From positions 4,634,618 through 4,698,617 of the forward strand of contig AP014719.1 in the NCBI GenBank assembly GCA_001549895.1: a stretch of DNA of 64,000 nt, written 5' to 3'. Origin of the DNA: Arthrobacter sp. Hiyo8. Its GTDB lineage: Bacteria > Actinomycetota > Actinomycetes > Actinomycetales > Micrococcaceae. The translations under genes were made by a program, and so were the position numbers. The notes beneath the pieces were generated by a model. The model saw nothing but the letters and a program-made list of their open reading frames with translations, made no database searches and was not told where the DNA came from. This document shows positions 61,112-64,000 of the stretch, one piece after another (within the stretch, counting starts at the first letter, position 1; every line of letters starts with the position of its first letter).

Positions 61112-62396
61112 ATGACTTCCGGCAACACTTCTTCACCGCAGCACGCCGGACAACACGACGGCATCACCCTGGGTCTGCGGCAGAACCTGGCCCAGTTCAT
61201 GCTCCTGGTCGCCGTCAACGCCCTCGTCGGCGGAACCCTGGGCCAGGAACGGACAATCCTTCCCTTGCTCGCCGGGCAGGTCTTCCATCTGGAGCTCTAC
61301 ACGTCCGCCCTGACCTATATCCTGGCCTTCGGACTGGCCAAGGCAGCCACCAACTACCTCGCGGGCACTCTCTCGGACCGCTACGGCCGCAAACCTGTCC
61401 TGATCTCCGGGTGGCTGGTAGCCGTACCGGTGCCGTTGATGCTGATTTTCGGACCGTCCTGGGCTGGATCGTGGCCGCCAACGTCATCCTTGGCATCAGC
61501 CAAGGCCTGACCTGGTCCACCACCGTCATGATGAAAATGGACCTCGTCGGCCCGGAGCGGCGCGGCCTGGCCATGGGATTGAACGAAGCCGCGGGTTACC
61601 TCGGCGTCGCCGGCACCGCCCTGGCCACCGGATATATTGCCTCCTCTTACGGGCTCCGTCCCGGACCGTTCCTGCTGGGCGCCGCGTTCATTGCCGTCGG
61701 CCTGGGCCTCTCCGTGCTGACCGTCCGCGAAACACACCACCATGCCACGGCGGAAGCGGCCACCCACCTTCCCGTCCGTGCAGGCCACAGTGCCGGGCTG
61801 GGCAACCGGGAAATCTTCATGCTGACCAGCTTCCGCGACAAATCCCTGTCTGCCGTCAGCCAGGCCGGCATGGTCAACAACCTCAACGACGGCCTGGCCT
61901 GGGGACTGTTTCCAGTCCTGTTCGCCACCGCTGGGCTCGGCATCGAACGCGTCGGCATCCTCACCGCCGTCTACCCGGCGGTCTGGGGAGCCGGGCAACT
62001 CGTGACCGGCGCCCTCTCGGACAGGACGGGACGCAAACCCTCATCGTGGCCGGCATGCTGGTCCAGGCCGGGGCCCTGGCTTTGGTCGCCCTCGGCCACG
62101 ACTTCGGAACCCGGCTGGTCGCGGCCGTGCTGCTCGGGGCAGGAACCGCCATGGTCTACCCCACCCTGCTGGCCGCCATCGGCGACGTCGCCCACCCCGC
62201 CTGGCGGGCCCGGTCCGTCGGGATCTACCGGCTCTGGCGCGACGGCGGCTTCGCCGTCGGAGCCTTGTTGTCGGGAATCATCGCCGACGCCTTCGGCATC
62301 CCGGCCGCGGTCGCCGTCGTCGCCTCCCTCACGGCAGCATCCGGCATCCTCGTGGCCATCCGGATGCGCGGCACCGACCACGAAACGTCCGCCTAG
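61112..62396 (+). CDS. Major facilitator superfamily transporter (two frameshifts)
   Basis: Corrected length 428 residues, about 12 helices. MFS loop motifs GTLSDRYGRKPVLISG (helices 2-3) and GALSDRTGRKP (helices 8-9) are visible. Breaks at about 61455 and 62038-62040. It follows the CstB-like gene by 98 bases on the same strand, so it may export a product of sulfur detoxification, but the substrate cannot be told. Confidence 0.85.
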
Positions 62397-62431
62397 GCCC
62401 TGGCAAGATGGAGTGAAGGGAGTGAAGGGCG

Positions 62432-64000
62432 TCAGCCCTTCCCATTCCCGTTGCCGGGTTTCGACGGGCTGTCGAGGGTTGCGGTGCCGTCGGTTGCGGT
62501 GCCTGGCCTGGACCCGTCCCGCCGGTGGACTGGTCGCTGCTGCGGGTCTGTGGCGCGGAGCCCCCGATGAGGCTCTGCGGCGGGGCGTCGAAGTCGCCAT
62601 GGTCGTAGAGACCGACGACCTGCTGCATGTATTGCGCCCACTGTGGTCCGGCGATGTAGGCCCGTCCACCACGGGGTAGTATCTTCCGTTGACCGTGATG
62701 TCGCGTCCGAGCCGCGCGGCGCTTCCGTTGAAGGGTCTCCGAAGAAAGACGCCGTTGCCAGGCCTTTCGTGTAGCCAAGGACCCAGGTCTGGTTGTTGTA
62801 CTGGTTGGTGCCGGTCTTCGCGGCGTCCGGGACGCCGAGCTTCTGCGGGATGAGCAGGCCGGAGCCCTTGGTAAGGACGTCCTGGAGGACATTCGTGGTG
62901 GCCTTCGCGACATCCGGATTCAAGGCGTTCGGCTTGCACGCGGATGCCTGCCCGCCGATTTTCTTGCCTTGGGCGTTATCGACCTCGGCGATCGAGATGG
63001 GCGCACAGTAGGTACCGTCCGCGGCGAACGTTGCGAAGGCGTTGCCATCGTCAGGGGGCGACGTTCTGGCTGCCCAGGATATTGCCCAGGGTGGAGAGGT
63101 CGATTTTCTTGTCGTTCCCGTCGCCCAGGTGCAGGCCGATGGCGTCGGCGGCCCGCTGGACGTCGCAGAAGTCGTTCAGGCCGGCGAGGGAGGCGAACGT
63201 CGCGGTGTTGATTGAGTTGTAGATGCCCTGCCGGACGCTCATGGGCCGGTACCAGCCGGGTTCGTCGTTCTGCAGGTCCGTGGAGGGTGGAAGAGTGCTG
63301 TCGAACCAGCCATGGACGGCCCGCATGTCGTCTTCCACGGGTAGTTGACGCCGTAGCGCCGCTTCGACGCGTCGACAATCTGGTTCGTTGTTTTGCCTTC
63401 GCCGAGCCAGGCCGCGAGGGTCACGGCTTCATGGTGGAGCCGGGCTGCATGCCGCCCACGCCGCCCAGGTCGTTGCCGTTGGTGTCCGCGCGGTCGACGT
63501 TGAAGTTGTACGTCGTGACGAAGCCGGTGCCCTGGCCGGCGAGCGTGCGGGAGTTTTGCGCCATGGCGAGGACCTTGCCTGTGCCGGGCTGGACGGTCAC
63601 GAGGGAGGCGCCCATTTATCGGGGTTCGTCCCTGTCGTGGCGTCGACCTGGGCCTGGGCGGGTCCTTGGAGGCGGGGGTCCAGGGTGGTCTTGATGGTCA
63701 GGCCGCCGCGCTTGATCTTCTGGATCCGGTCATTCTTTGTCGCGCCGTAGGCGGGGTCGTTCTGGATCTGGTGGAGGACGTAGTCGCAGAAGTACTGGGC
63801 CTGGACGGCGTAGGCGCAGCCCTGCTTGGGGGGTTGACCTTGAGCTGGATCGGGGTGTTGACGGCGTCCTGGTGTTGCTGGCCGTTGATGTAGCCGTGCT
63901 GGAGCATCGCGTCGAGGACCAGGTCCCGGCGCGTTTTGGATGCCTCGGGGTGCTGGGTCGGGTCGAACAGGGAGGGGCCGTTGACCAGGCCGGCGAGCAG
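62432..64000 (-). CDS. Class A penicillin-binding protein, C-terminal part (several frameshifts, truncated by window end)
   Basis: Transglycosylase end pieces (LLAGLVNGPSLFDP near 63990) lead to a transpeptidase domain: SxxK in MQPGSTMKP, SxN in IYNSINTATFASLAG and KTG in DAAKTGTNQYNNQTWVLG. A Pro/Gln/Thr-rich tail ends at about 62432 (SKPGNGNGKG). The frame changes repeatedly (near 63840, 63620, 63415, 63340, 63050 and the tail), so exact sequence is uncertain. The enzyme polymerises and cross-links peptidoglycan. The gene starts beyond the window. Confidence 0.8.

Overview
The window is high-GC actinobacterial chromosome. The order rpsD, alaS, ruvX, mltG, aroE-aroC-aroK-aroB, efp, nusB, pyrR-pyrB-pyrC-carA-carB-pyrF, mihF, gmk, rpoZ, coaBC, metK, priA, together with GTG/TTG starts, mIHF and a DUF222/HNH protein, fits Micrococcaceae, most likely Arthrobacter or a close relative. 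I saw no tRNA, rRNA or CRISPR array.

Layout. (1) 1-26.8 kb: housekeeping block on the + strand. It covers the end of rpsD, alaS, a tightly overlapping shikimate cluster, EF-P/NusB, a pyrimidine operon behind a probable PyrR RNA site, then mihF, gmk, rpoZ, coaBC, metK and priA. (2) 26.8-30.7 kb, - strand: glycosyltransferase, alpha/beta hydrolase, aldo/keto reductase and a SorC-type regulator. (3) 30.8-35.1 kb: glycerol catabolism glpD-glpF-glpK, divergent from the regulator. (4) 35.2-39.1 kb: leuS behind a leucine leader peptide and terminator, then a DegV protein. (5) 39.2-42.95 kb: DUF222/HNH protein, comEA and the first part of comEC. (6) 42.95-55.0 kb: a foreign segment that starts inside comEC and carries type IV secretion/conjugation-like genes (TrbL/VirB6-like, VirB4-like with degenerate Walker motifs, PrgI-like), a topoisomerase III, a phosphoesterase with a nonsense codon in its GNHE motif, and a umuD-like gene cut just after its cleavage site. 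(7) 55.0-62.4 kb: a SHOCT protein and a cupredoxin, then a reactive-sulfur module: CstR-like repressor, DUF302, membrane rhodanese, TauE, two small rhodaneses, thioredoxin, CstB-like persulfide dioxygenase and an MFS transporter. Four CstR/CsoR-type operators mark its two promoters. (8) 62.4-64 kb, - strand: the C-terminal part of a class A penicillin-binding protein.

Quality caveat. About 27 genes are broken by frameshifts. In every case I worked through, adding one G or C to a short G/C run restores the family reading frame, and the corrected length becomes a multiple of three. I read these as homopolymer-contraction sequencing errors, not pseudogenes, and annotate full gene extents. Exceptions that are not frameshifts are the GNHE nonsense codon (51866-51868) and the comEC and umuD truncations.
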